From: DASPKM01 sp036402175
Lineage (GTDB): Bacteria; Bacteroidota; Bacteroidia; Chitinophagales; Chitinophagaceae
DNA length: 15,366 nt
NCBI GenBank assembly: GCA_036402175.1
Contig: DASWTK010000117.1
Coordinates: forward strand, 1-15,366
Direction of reading: 5' to 3'
Position 1 is the first letter of the stretch, and the number at the start of each line of letters is the position of its first letter. Shown one piece after another: positions 6,956-14,260 of this stretch. The notes beneath the pieces were generated by a model. That model was given only the letters and a program-made list of their open reading frames with translations, did not search any database and was not told the origin of the DNA. The translations under genes were made by a program, and so were the position numbers.

Positions 6956-8284
6956 TTGGATCATTCGACGGCTTATACATTTACACAACACCCTGTATTA
7001 GCTACCATCTTCCTGGCCGCCAGCCTTAATACCAGCACAATTCTCGGAGTGCTTATATTATTTCTGCTGATCCTTTCATTTATTATTTCCGGATCAGAAG
7101 TAGCCTTGTTTTCGCTGACCTTCAAGGATATCAATGTTCTGAAAACCAAACAGGGCAATCCATGGAAGCGCATCGTTACACTGCTGGAGGAACCAAAGGT
7201 TTTGCTGGGCTCTCTCATGATCGCCAATACGGTTATCAATATCGCCATCATCATACTGGCCAATTTCCTTATCGACCAGCTGATGATTGTCAAGAATAAC
7301 CTCTGGGGCGTCCAGTTCCTGGTCAAGATCGTTTCAGTTACATTCATCCTGCTGTTCTTCGGCGAAGTGATGCCCAAGATATGGGCGGCACAGAATAACT
7401 TTCAATTCCTCTACATCACATCGGCGGTTGTTGAAGTGATCTATTATCTTTTCAGAAGGGTCAGCATCTGGCTGACAGGACTTTCAGACAATATCGAACG
7501 GGTGCTGGGGGGAGGAGGCCGCGCTTCTTATAATATTGATGATCTCACCAACCAGAGTGACGCAACTGAGGAGGAAAAGAATATTATAAAGGGAATTGCC
7601 AAGTTCGGAGATATAACGGTGAAGCAGATCATGCAAACACGACTTGATGTAAGCGGCGTTGAGCATAACATCACATTCGGCGCGTTAAAGCGAAAGATTG
7701 AAGAGCTGCACTATTCCCGCCTGCCCGTGTTCAGAAAGAACCTGGATGAAATTGCCGGTATGATCCATACCAAGGACGTGCTGCCATTTTTGAATGAACC
7801 GGAAGATTTTGAATGGCATAAACTCATGCGCGCTCCCTATTTCGTTCATGAACAAAAGCTGATCGAAGACCTGCTGAAAGAATTTCAGTCGAAACGTATT
7901 CACTTCGCGATCGTTGTAGATGAATTCGGAGGCACCAGCGGCATCGTTACACTCGAAGACATCCTTGAAGAGATCATCGGTGATATAAAAGATGAGTTTG
8001 ACGACGAAGAAAGCGGAAATAAGAAAATAGACGACAATACCTACATATTCGAAGGCCGGACTATGATCAATGATGTGTGCAAACTGATGAACGTGCCTCA
8101 GAATAAATTTGACGATGTAAGAGGCGACAGCGACTCACTGGCAGGACTGATACTTGAACTGGGGGGTTATATTCCGCAGGCAAACGATGTGATCACCTGC
8201 GATGATTTTGAATTTACCATCCTGGAAGTGCAGCGCAATCGTATCAATAAAGTTAAAGTGGTCATCAAACCAATGGTGGAATAA
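6956..8284 (+). CDS. gldE: Gliding motility-associated protein GldE (DUF21/CBS/CorC_HlyC family)
   Basis: A 442-residue inner-membrane protein with the HlyC/CorC layout. An N-terminal DUF21 (CNNM) membrane domain has hydrophobic segments near 26-48, 84-106, 119-138 and 149-168 and the motif ISGSEVALFS. A CBS pair spans about 225-345 (PVFRKNLDEIAGMIHTKDVL; FAIVVDEFGGTSGIVTLEDILEEIIGDI), and a CorC_HlyC transport-associated domain covers about 357-440. Homologues move divalent cations. In Bacteroidota the copy next to gldD is GldE, linked to assembly or function of the gliding/type IX secretion machinery. The start is TTG 6956: the frame is closed by a stop at 6923 and contains no ATG before the first membrane segment. 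The name rests on the gldD neighbour; by domains alone it would be a generic hemolysin C-like transporter. Confidence 0.9.
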   Translation: MDHSTAYTFTQHPVLATIFLAASLNTSTILGVLILFLLILSFIISGSEVALFSLTFKDINVLKTKQGNPWKRIVTLLEEPKVLLGSLMIANTVINIAIIILANFLIDQLMIVKNNLWGVQFLVKIVSVTFILLFFGEVMPKIWAAQNNFQFLYITSAVVEVIYYLFRRVSIWLTGLSDNIERVLGGGGRASYNIDDLTNQSDATEEEKNIIKGIAKFGDITVKQIMQTRLDVSGVEHNITFGALKRKIEELHYSRLPVFRKNLDEIAGMIHTKDVLPFLNEPEDFEWHKLMRAPYFVHEQKLIEDLLKEFQSKRIHFAIVVDEFGGTSGIVTLEDILEEIIGDIKDEFDDEESGNKKIDDNTYIFEGRTMINDVCKLMNVPQNKFDDVRGDSDSLAGLILELGGYIPQANDVITCDDFEFTILEVQRNRINKVKVVIKPMVE

Positions 8285-8292
8285 TAGATTTG
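8285..8292 (+). promoter_or_regulatory. TAnnTTTG box between gldE and gldD
   Basis: TAGATTTG matches the Bacteroidota -7 consensus exactly. It starts at the base after the gldE stop and ends five bases before the gldD ATG. No TTG is found 19-21 bases upstream, so it may be a weak internal promoter giving a nearly leaderless gldD transcript, or chance. Confidence 0.28.
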
Positions 8293-8297
8293 CAGCT

Positions 8298-8882
8298 ATG
8301 GTATTAAGAATTTTATCCCTGATCGCCGTCATTTTCTCAATTGCTGCCTGCAATAGCGATTACGTTCCAAAACCCCGTGGCTATTATAAAGTTCCTTTGC
8401 CTCAACACCAGTACCAGGTTTTTGACAAGCCCGGCTACCCTTACACATTCGAATATCCGGTTTATGCGACGGTAGTTCAGGATACAACATTTTTTGAGGA
8501 AAAGCCCGACAATCCTTACTGGATAAATATCGACTTTCCCCAATTCAACAGCCGTATCTATGTTAGCTATAACCAGATTGGCAAACAAAGCTTCGACCGG
8601 TTGCGCGACGATGCATATAAAATGACCTACAAGCACACACTGAAAGCTACATCCATTGAAGATTCACTTATCGAAACTCCGCAGGGAATAAAGGGTGTAT
8701 TCTTTAACGTAGGCGGCAATGCCGCTACCGGCCGGCAATTCTTTCTCTCCGACACCTCAAAGCATTTCCTTCGTGGCGCATTGTATTTTGATGCAACGCC
8801 AAATGAGGATTCGCTGAGTATTGTAAACGCTTTCCTGGAGCAGGATATGAAGCATCTCATCAATACCTTTAGGTGGAAATAA
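8298..8882 (+). CDS. gldD: Gliding motility lipoprotein GldD
   Basis: A 194-residue lipoprotein of the GldD family, needed for gliding and type IX secretion in Flavobacterium and conserved across Bacteroidota. The signal peptide ends in FSIAAC with the lipidated Cys at residue 18. It is followed by the family-typical stretch YVPKPRGYYKVPLP and then PYTFEYP, INIDFPQFNSRIYVSY and FFNVGGNAATGRQFFLSDTSKHFLRGALYF. The C-terminus FRWK is also typical. The frame is open back to 8202 inside gldE, but the signal peptide fixes the start at ATG 8298, 13 bases after the gldE stop. The gldE-gldD order is the one seen in other Bacteroidota, so both are probably one operon. The molecular role of GldD in the machine is unknown. 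Confidence 0.94.
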   Translation: MVLRILSLIAVIFSIAACNSDYVPKPRGYYKVPLPQHQYQVFDKPGYPYTFEYPVYATVVQDTTFFEEKPDNPYWINIDFPQFNSRIYVSYNQIGKQSFDRLRDDAYKMTYKHTLKATSIEDSLIETPQGIKGVFFNVGGNAATGRQFFLSDTSKHFLRGALYFDATPNEDSLSIVNAFLEQDMKHLINTFRWK

Positions 8883-8907
8883 TTTAACTTGCACCAAAAT
8901 TCCGCAC

Positions 8908-9498
8908 GTGATTGAAATCGGTAAGGTTCTGGTTAGCGACCAGGTGATTGAAGAGCAATTTGTTTGTGATCTTTCCAAATGCAAAGGTGGTTGTTGTGAA
9001 GATGGCGACGCAGGCGCGCCTCTGACAAAAGAAGAACTGCGTATGATAGACCGCATCTATCAAACCGTGAAACCTTACATGACACCCGAAGGCATTGAAG
9101 AAGTTGAGCGGACCGGTAAATATCTGTACGATGTTGAATTCGGTTGGGTTACTCCCACCATCAACGGAAAAATTTGCGCATATGGTTTCCGCGATGAAAA
9201 CGGGGTGATCAAGTGCAGTTTTGAACAGGCTTATTATGATGGTAAGACCGAATGGAAAAAACCCATCAGCTGTCATTTATTCCCCATAAAGACTACAAAG
9301 ACCAAAGTATATGAGATGGTGAACTATGAACCTCGCCCATCTCTTTGCAGTGCGGCCTGCAGCATGGGAAAAAAACTAAAAGTTCCCGTATATCAATTCC
9401 TCCGGGAGGCGCTTATCCGCAAATACGGAGAAGATTTCTACGAAGCGCTCGACCAGGTTGCCATCAGGTACTTCGACAGGAAAGCAAAGGTCAAATAG
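8908..9498 (+). CDS. DUF3109 family cysteine-rich protein
   Basis: A 196-residue cytoplasmic-looking protein with no signal peptide. It carries nine cysteines: 20, 25, 29, 30, 90, 103, 122, 147 and 151, in motifs FVCDLSKCKGGCC, GDAGAPL, CAYGF, IKCSFEQAY, SCHLFPI and LCSAAC. This is the DUF3109 pattern, related in style to YkgJ-type zinc or iron-sulfur binding proteins. A bound metal or cluster is likely from the cysteine arrangement, but no reaction is known to me. The start is GTG 8908; the residues after it (IEIGKVLVSDQVIEEQFVC) match the family N-terminus and no ATG is available there. It lies 25 bases after gldD and is probably cotranscribed. A TAACTTG word at 8885-8891 resembles a -7 box lacking one T. 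Confidence 0.9.
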   Translation: MIEIGKVLVSDQVIEEQFVCDLSKCKGGCCEDGDAGAPLTKEELRMIDRIYQTVKPYMTPEGIEEVERTGKYLYDVEFGWVTPTINGKICAYGFRDENGVIKCSFEQAYYDGKTEWKKPISCHLFPIKTTKTKVYEMVNYEPRPSLCSAACSMGKKLKVPVYQFLREALIRKYGEDFYEALDQVAIRYFDRKAKVK

Positions 9499-9591
9499 CC
9501 ATTCGTTAAAGTATTTACAAAGCCCGTCTTCGTGTATGCATTGCTGCGGAGCGTTGCATCCTATTCAGGATTGTTCACCAAAACCTGAGTT

Positions 9592-10557
9592 ATGAAGCAC
9601 CTATTCTTCTTCCTGGGCCTTATGGCCCCCGTGTTGTTATTCTCACAGGAATACAGCTACCGCACATTGGATCTGAACCTGAACGATGAAGCAAAGATCA
9701 AATCCCTCACCTATAAGAACCTCCGGTTATATCCGATAAAAGCCAGATCTACCCTCAAGGAACAAACGAAGAATTTTGCCAGGTACACTTCTTTGAAGGA
9801 AGCGCTTGATCAGAAGAAGATCCGCATTTCCGAAAAGGATGGTAAGGGTGAAGGCGCGGAAGTGAATACGCTTTATGCGCAGAACACTTCTTCAGACACC
9901 TTATTCCTCATGGCAGGTGAAGTGGTGCAGGGAGGCAAGCAGGACAGGGTAATAGGAGAAGACGTGGTGATACCGCCGAAAAGCGCAAAGGTAAAGCTGC
10001 CGGTTTTTTGCGTGGAGCAGGGGCGATGGTCGAATGCACGTAACAACAATAGCAATCAGTTCAATAATTATTATGCAGTAAGCGGCCTTTCTGTACGCAA
10101 GGCTGTGGAAGTTGATAAAAACCAGTCAAAGGTTTGGGAAAAAGTTGCGGATGGTAACAGTAAGAATAAAGTAGTTACCACTACCGGCGCATATACTGCG
10201 CTGAAGTCGGCCGGCGACTATCAGAAAACAGAAAAGGAATATTTCAACCTCCTTCAGCCCCGGCTTGCAGCCGAAAAAGACGTAGTTGGAGTAATTGTAG
10301 TCAGCGGAAATAAGGTGATTGGCTGTGAGATATTCGCTACGGAACAATTATTCAGAAAATCTGCCGACAATCTGCTTACCTCTTACATACATGAAGCAGT
10401 CACCAACGGAAAACCTGTGACTATAACTGAGATCACGGTAAAGAAATACATGGACGATCTGCTGGTAAACCAGGCAGACCAGGAAAAAAAGATCAAATCA
10501 AAGGGAAAGGTGTTTGTTTCGGAGGGGAAGAAGTTGCATATAGCGATGTATGAGTAA
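9592..10557 (+). CDS. secreted ARPP-1/DUF6569-like domain protein
   Basis: A 321-residue protein with a clear signal peptide (MKHLFFFLGLMAPVLLFS, cleavage likely before QEYSY) and no lipobox or further membrane segments, so periplasmic or exported. The core shows LYPIKA, TLYAQNTSSDTLFLMAGEVVQGG (G109, E110, G114, G115), then KQDRVIGEDVVIPPKS (Q117, R119) and LPVFCVEQGRW (137-146). A later half has VVGVIVVSGNKVIGCEIFA. I recognise this as the ARPP-1-like fold (named for association with ADP-ribosylglycohydrolase, rhodanese and phosphatase genes) often listed as DUF6569. The conserved GE-x3-GG-x-Q-x-R cluster could form a ligand or catalytic pocket, which is inference. It is 93 bases after the DUF3109 gene and is followed by a strong terminator, so it ends this transcription unit. 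Function unknown. Confidence 0.75.
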   Translation: MKHLFFFLGLMAPVLLFSQEYSYRTLDLNLNDEAKIKSLTYKNLRLYPIKARSTLKEQTKNFARYTSLKEALDQKKIRISEKDGKGEGAEVNTLYAQNTSSDTLFLMAGEVVQGGKQDRVIGEDVVIPPKSAKVKLPVFCVEQGRWSNARNNNSNQFNNYYAVSGLSVRKAVEVDKNQSKVWEKVADGNSKNKVVTTTGAYTALKSAGDYQKTEKEYFNLLQPRLAAEKDVVGVIVVSGNKVIGCEIFATEQLFRKSADNLLTSYIHEAVTNGKPVTITEITVKKYMDDLLVNQADQEKKIKSKGKVFVSEGKKLHIAMYE

Positions 10558-10584
10558 ATATCTCTGTGGACAGGTGTTACAGAC

Positions 10585-10618
10585 GCGGGTCATCATGAAA
10601 ATGATGCCCGCTTTTTTT
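10585..10618 (+). terminator. intrinsic terminator after the ARPP-1-like gene
   Basis: GCGGG-T-CATCAT (10585-10596) pairs with ATGATG-CCCGC (10601-10611) around a GAAA tetraloop, with one bulged T at 10590. Seven T residues follow (10612-10618). This is a textbook rho-independent terminator 27 bases after the stop, separating the plus-strand gld-DUF3109-ARPP-1 unit from lutB. Confidence 0.9.
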
Positions 10619-10632
10619 GTGGCGTATTCCTG

Positions 10633-10640
10633 TATTTTTG
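10633..10640 (+). promoter_or_regulatory. TAnnTTTG box directly upstream of lutB
   Basis: TATTTTTG matches the Bacteroidota -7 consensus exactly. It follows a terminator, so lutB needs its own promoter near here, and the box ends only four bases before the ATG at 10645. Transcription would begin at or inside the start codon, giving a leaderless mRNA. The expected TTG at 19-21 bases upstream is absent; a TTTG lies 13 bases upstream. Confidence 0.4.
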
Positions 10641-10644
10641 TGAC

Positions 10645-12024
10645 ATGCCTGATAAAGCTTCCACCTTCATAGCCAAAAGCACCGTAAAGGCCGCAGACCT
10701 GGATCACCGGCGCAAGATCAACTTCAATATCGGGAAGTACAATGCCGTTGTTCCGCAGGGTAAGGAGCAGTTTTTTGATATTGAGCTTGCACGAAAAAGG
10801 GCAAAGAATATAAAGTGGAAGTCTCTCGAGTTATTAGATAATCAACTGGAAGACTTTGAAACCAATATCATGAAGCGGGGCGCAAAAGTGATCTGGGCCG
10901 AGGACGCGAAGCAGGCATTGGAAGAAGTAAGAAAGATATGCCTGGAAAAGAACTGCAGGACCATTGTCAAGAGTAAAAGCATGGTGACCGAGGAGATCAA
11001 GCTCAATGATTTCCTTCACGAACAGGGCATCGAGAGCGTTGAAACCGACCTGGGTGAATATATTCAGCAACTTGATAATGAGCCTCCATATCACATCGTA
11101 ACACCAGCCATGCACAAAAGCAAGGAAGACGTTGCGAAACTGTTCGAGGAAAAATTACATACACCGCCAAACCTGTCGCCCGAAGAGCTGACGCTTGTAG
11201 CGCGCGAGAAACTTCGTGAGAAATACGTGCAGGCTGAGATAGGCATCACAGGAGCGAATTTTCTTATTGCCGATACCGGCGCGATTGCGGTTACCGAGAA
11301 TGAAGGCAATGCACGGCTTAGCTGCGCATTTCCCAAAACACATATCGTTATTGCGGGAATTGAAAAGATCATTCCTTCGTTAACCGACCTTGCTCTTTTC
11401 TGGCCTTTGCTCGCAACTTATGGAACCGGCCAGCGTATAACGGTTTATAATTCTATTATTACCGGTCCAAGACAAGCGGGTGAAAAAGACGGTCCCGAAG
11501 AAATGTATGTGATCCTGCTCGACAACGGACGTACCAATATACTGGCCAGTCCCCGCAACCGTGAGAGCCTGTATTGCATCCGGTGCGGAGCATGCCTGAA
11601 TGCCTGTCCTGTTTACAAAAATATCGGTGGTCATGCTTATGGGACAACCTACAGCGGACCTATCGGCGCAGTGATAACTCCCCATTTACGTGAGCTGGGC
11701 GAATGGAAACACCTTAGTTATGCATCGTCGCTCTGCGGCAACTGTACAGAAGTTTGCGCGGTAAAGATCAACCTGCACGAATTATTACTGGAGAACAGGT
11801 ATGAAGCGGTTGAAAGCGGATCGCGCGATCTGTCGGAAAAAATTGGCTGGAGCCTTTGGAAGCGGGGAATGCTTAACCGCAAATGGATGAATGTGGGAAA
11901 CAAAAAAATGAAAGAGTGGGTGGTCAACTCACTCGTGAAAGGATGGACAGCCCACAGGGGGAAAATGATCTTTCCTTCAAAAAGCTTCAACGAACAATGG
12001 AAGGAGAGAAAGAATCCTTCCTGA
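10645..12024 (+). CDS. lutB: LutB/LldF-family lactate utilisation iron-sulfur protein
   Basis: Iron-sulfur electron-transfer subunit of the LutABC-type L-lactate dehydrogenase, which oxidises lactate to pyruvate. It has 459 residues. The LUD domain (about 50-300) contains GITGANFLIADTGAIAVTENEGNARL and PSLTDLALFW. Two cluster-binding motifs follow: CIRCGACLNACP (C311, C314, C317, C321) and CGNCTEVC (C364, C367, C371), the latter with Ala instead of the more usual Pro after the last Cys. A C-terminal tail of about 85 residues follows. Start ATG 10645 has almost no leader after a TAnnTTTG box. The usual partners lutA and lutC are not next to it; the downstream neighbour is a deacetylase-like gene overlapping by one base (TGATG). 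The LutB assignment is firm, its partner subunits must be elsewhere or replaced. Confidence 0.92.
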   Translation: MPDKASTFIAKSTVKAADLDHRRKINFNIGKYNAVVPQGKEQFFDIELARKRAKNIKWKSLELLDNQLEDFETNIMKRGAKVIWAEDAKQALEEVRKICLEKNCRTIVKSKSMVTEEIKLNDFLHEQGIESVETDLGEYIQQLDNEPPYHIVTPAMHKSKEDVAKLFEEKLHTPPNLSPEELTLVAREKLREKYVQAEIGITGANFLIADTGAIAVTENEGNARLSCAFPKTHIVIAGIEKIIPSLTDLALFWPLLATYGTGQRITVYNSIITGPRQAGEKDGPEEMYVILLDNGRTNILASPRNRESLYCIRCGACLNACPVYKNIGGHAYGTTYSGPIGAVITPHLRELGEWKHLSYASSLCGNCTEVCAVKINLHELLLENRYEAVESGSRDLSEKIGWSLWKRGMLNRKWMNVGNKKMKEWVVNSLVKGWTAHRGKMIFPSKSFNEQWKERKNPS

Positions 12025-13334
12025 TGCTTCTCTTCTCGAAAAATATTACCAACCGTCTGCGTTATGTCTCCGGCTTCATTGGCAGGCAGATCACCAATGC
12101 GCCATTATTGCTTACGAGTGATCCGTTGGAATTTCAGAATTACCAGGGAGTCAGGATCAATTATTCCGATGATATGACGGATGAAAAAGCATTCCGCCTT
12201 TCTCCGCATTCATTATTGTTTGAACAGGATGTGCGACCTCAGCAGATCGAATGTTTCGATTACAATAAGCACAAAGCATTTTTCAGAACGAAGGGTGACT
12301 TTGAATTTGATGTATTCGCCGCAGTATTTTACCTGATCTCCCGTTACGAAGAATACCTTCCGCACCGGAAAGATGATTATGGCCGGTACGACCATACGGA
12401 GTCGCTTGCTTTCAAAGAACATTTTCTGCACCTGCCTCTTGTCAATTTATGGCTTGAGGATTTTAAAGCCGCGATCAACCGTGTTTATCCGGAGATGATA
12501 TTTCACCGGCACAATTTCAAGTACATTCCTACTTACGATATCGACATTGCGTGGAGTTACCGGTACAAAGGGTTTGTACGCAATTTCGGCGGAGCGGTTC
12601 GTTCAATTATGGGGAATGATTGGTCAGGTTTCAAAGAAAGGATAGCGGTTCTGCGCAAAAAGCGTAAGGACCCGTTTGATTCTTACGAATGGCTCGATGC
12701 ACTTCATCTTTATTGCGGTTTGCGGCCGTATTATTTTTTCCTTTTAGCTGAACGCGGCAGCAAATACGATAAAAATATTCCTCCATCAAAGAAGGCGATG
12801 CAGGAACTGATAGCTTACCATTCAGAAAAAGGAACAGTAGGCATTCACCCAAGCTGGCAAAGTACAGATGACCCAAGGCTGCTGAAACAGGAAATAGGCT
12901 GGCTTGAATTCATCACCGGCAATTCAATCAAACACAGCCGGCAGCATTTCATCAGGCTCACACTTCCTGAAACATACCGCAGGTTGATCGGCGCGGGCAT
13001 CGAAAGGGATTTTTCAATGGGCTATGGAACAACAAATGGATTCAGAGCATCGGTAGCATCTTCTTTTAACTGGTTCGATCTTGAAAAGGATGAAGCTACG
13101 GATCTTGTAATTTTCCCATTTTGTTTTATGGACGCGAATTCTTTTTATGAACAGAAACTTGTTCCGCACCAGGCATTGGCGGAAATGATGCGTTATTATC
13201 AATGCGTGAGGCAGGTAAATGGAATGATGATAACGATCTGGCACAATAACTTCCTGGGAACGGCTCCCATGTTCAAAGGCTGGCGCGAAGCATATGAGAT
13301 CTTCCTGAAAGAAGAGGTTTACTGGGACCGTTAA
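12024..13334 (+). CDS. divergent polysaccharide deacetylase-like protein (DUF7033-type N-terminus)
   Basis: A 436-residue protein without signal peptide. The N-terminal region (about 1-165) has NITNRLRYVSGFIG, GVRINYSDD and FDVFAAVFYLISRYEEYLPHRKDDYGRYDH, typical of the Bacteroidota domain preceding divergent NodB-like deacetylases. The second half starts with IPTYDIDIAWSYRYKGFVRNFGG (D172, D174). It continues with GTVGIHPSWQS (H275), SRQHFIRLTLPETYRRLI and RDFSMGYGTTNGFRASVASSFNWFDL. These replace the TxDD and HxxxH metal motifs of standard CE4 enzymes, so activity on an N-acetylated sugar is possible but unproven. The frame is open upstream to 11883 and has another ATG at 12000, but the family N-terminus and the TGATG junction with lutB favour ATG 12024. 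Translational coupling to lutB is likely. Its stop overlaps that of the converging transporter gene. Confidence 0.8.
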   Translation: MLLFSKNITNRLRYVSGFIGRQITNAPLLLTSDPLEFQNYQGVRINYSDDMTDEKAFRLSPHSLLFEQDVRPQQIECFDYNKHKAFFRTKGDFEFDVFAAVFYLISRYEEYLPHRKDDYGRYDHTESLAFKEHFLHLPLVNLWLEDFKAAINRVYPEMIFHRHNFKYIPTYDIDIAWSYRYKGFVRNFGGAVRSIMGNDWSGFKERIAVLRKKRKDPFDSYEWLDALHLYCGLRPYYFFLLAERGSKYDKNIPPSKKAMQELIAYHSEKGTVGIHPSWQSTDDPRLLKQEIGWLEFITGNSIKHSRQHFIRLTLPETYRRLIGAGIERDFSMGYGTTNGFRASVASSFNWFDLEKDEATDLVIFPFCFMDANSFYEQKLVPHQALAEMMRYYQCVRQVNGMMITIWHNNFLGTAPMFKGWREAYEIFLKEEVYWDR

Positions 13335-14245
13335 TGAACAGATGATTGTTTCTTTCTGAAAGCTTCATTTACAATATAAACTCCCGCTAAAGTAATGGCG
13401 CCGCCGATGGCGATGTAGAGCGTGAATTCTTCATTGAAGAATAGCGATCCGATAAGCACCGCTACTACCGGATTGATATATGCGTAAATGGAAACCTGGC
13501 CCGTTGGCAGTTTCTGCAGCGCATACAGATAAGCGACGAATGAGATCACTGATCCAAAGACAACAAGGTAGCCGATAGACGCCCACGCCTGCCAGGGAAT
13601 AGCGCTGAATGGAACATTGTAGCCCGTGACGGCAGAAAGGCCGTAAAGCACAATTCCTGAGATCACCATCTGTAATCCCAGGCTGAAATACGGATTGAAT
13701 TCAACGGCCTGCTTTTTCGTGTATAATGTACCGAACGCCCATGACCAGGTAGCTCCAAGGGAAAGCAGAATTCCGAACCTGAAATCACTGTTGAAAAAAT
13801 CTTCGAGGTGGTCATAAAAGATCACGCAAACTCCTGTGAAACCCATCAGTAATCCTATCACTGCTCTGCCAGGCATTTGAGATTTGGCGCTGAAAAGTCC
13901 TATAATTACGATCCACAATGGAAATATGGCTCCGATGATGGCGCCCAGTCCGGCTGAAATATATTTAACGCCCCAGGTAGAAAGACCATTGCTCAGAATG
14001 AAGTTCAGAAACGCAAGTACAAGCACGGGTCCCCATTCCTTTCCTCTCGGAAACGCACGACCTTTGCCGATAAAGAAAATTACGTAGATAATTCCTCCGA
14101 GGAACTGTCGTATTCCCGCCATTTGCAGTGCGGGCATGTAGGTTACCCCCTGTTTTGAAGCGATCCATGTAGTGCCCCAGAAAAAGCAAACCATTGCAAG
14201 CGCAAACAGTGCTTTTCTCTTTTTACTGACTCCTTCATTGGGCAT
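13331..14245 (-). CDS. EamA/DMT-superfamily transporter
   Basis: A 304-residue integral membrane protein with ten predicted helices in two EamA repeats. The first begins near residue 12 (ALFALAMVCFFWGTTWIASKQGV), the second near 157 (FGILLSLGATWSWAFGTLYTKK). The second repeat ends with the family mark AYINPVVAVLIGSLFFNEEFT followed by a last helix, then a basic tail. Members export or import amino acids, nucleosides and other small metabolites; the substrate cannot be predicted. ATG 14245 gives a normal start. It lies 15 bases after purH on the same strand and is likely cotranscribed with it. Its TAA (13333-13331) shares the TTAA tetranucleotide with the stop of the converging deacetylase-like gene, and there is no terminator between them. 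Confidence 0.93.
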   Translation of the reverse strand: MPNEGVSKKRKALFALAMVCFFWGTTWIASKQGVTYMPALQMAGIRQFLGGIIYVIFFIGKGRAFPRGKEWGPVLVLAFLNFILSNGLSTWGVKYISAGLGAIIGAIFPLWIVIIGLFSAKSQMPGRAVIGLLMGFTGVCVIFYDHLEDFFNSDFRFGILLSLGATWSWAFGTLYTKKQAVEFNPYFSLGLQMVISGIVLYGLSAVTGYNVPFSAIPWQAWASIGYLVVFGSVISFVAYLYALQKLPTGQVSIYAYINPVVAVLIGSLFFNEEFTLYIAIGGAITLAGVYIVNEAFRKKQSSVH

Positions 14246-14260
14246 TCCCTGGGCTGTATT

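Noticed and set aside
8202..8297. Longer gldD start overlapping gldE
   Set aside because: The extra 32 residues lack family features, and the lipoprotein signal peptide begins at ATG 8298.
9536..9559. ATGCA...TGCAT inverted repeat between DUF3109 and the ARPP-1-like gene
   Set aside because: Only five base pairs with a long loop and no T-tract; too weak to call a structure.
11883..12023. Longer start for the deacetylase-like protein inside lutB
   Set aside because: The added residues read the lutB coding DNA in another frame, and the family N-terminus NITNRL begins just after ATG 12024.
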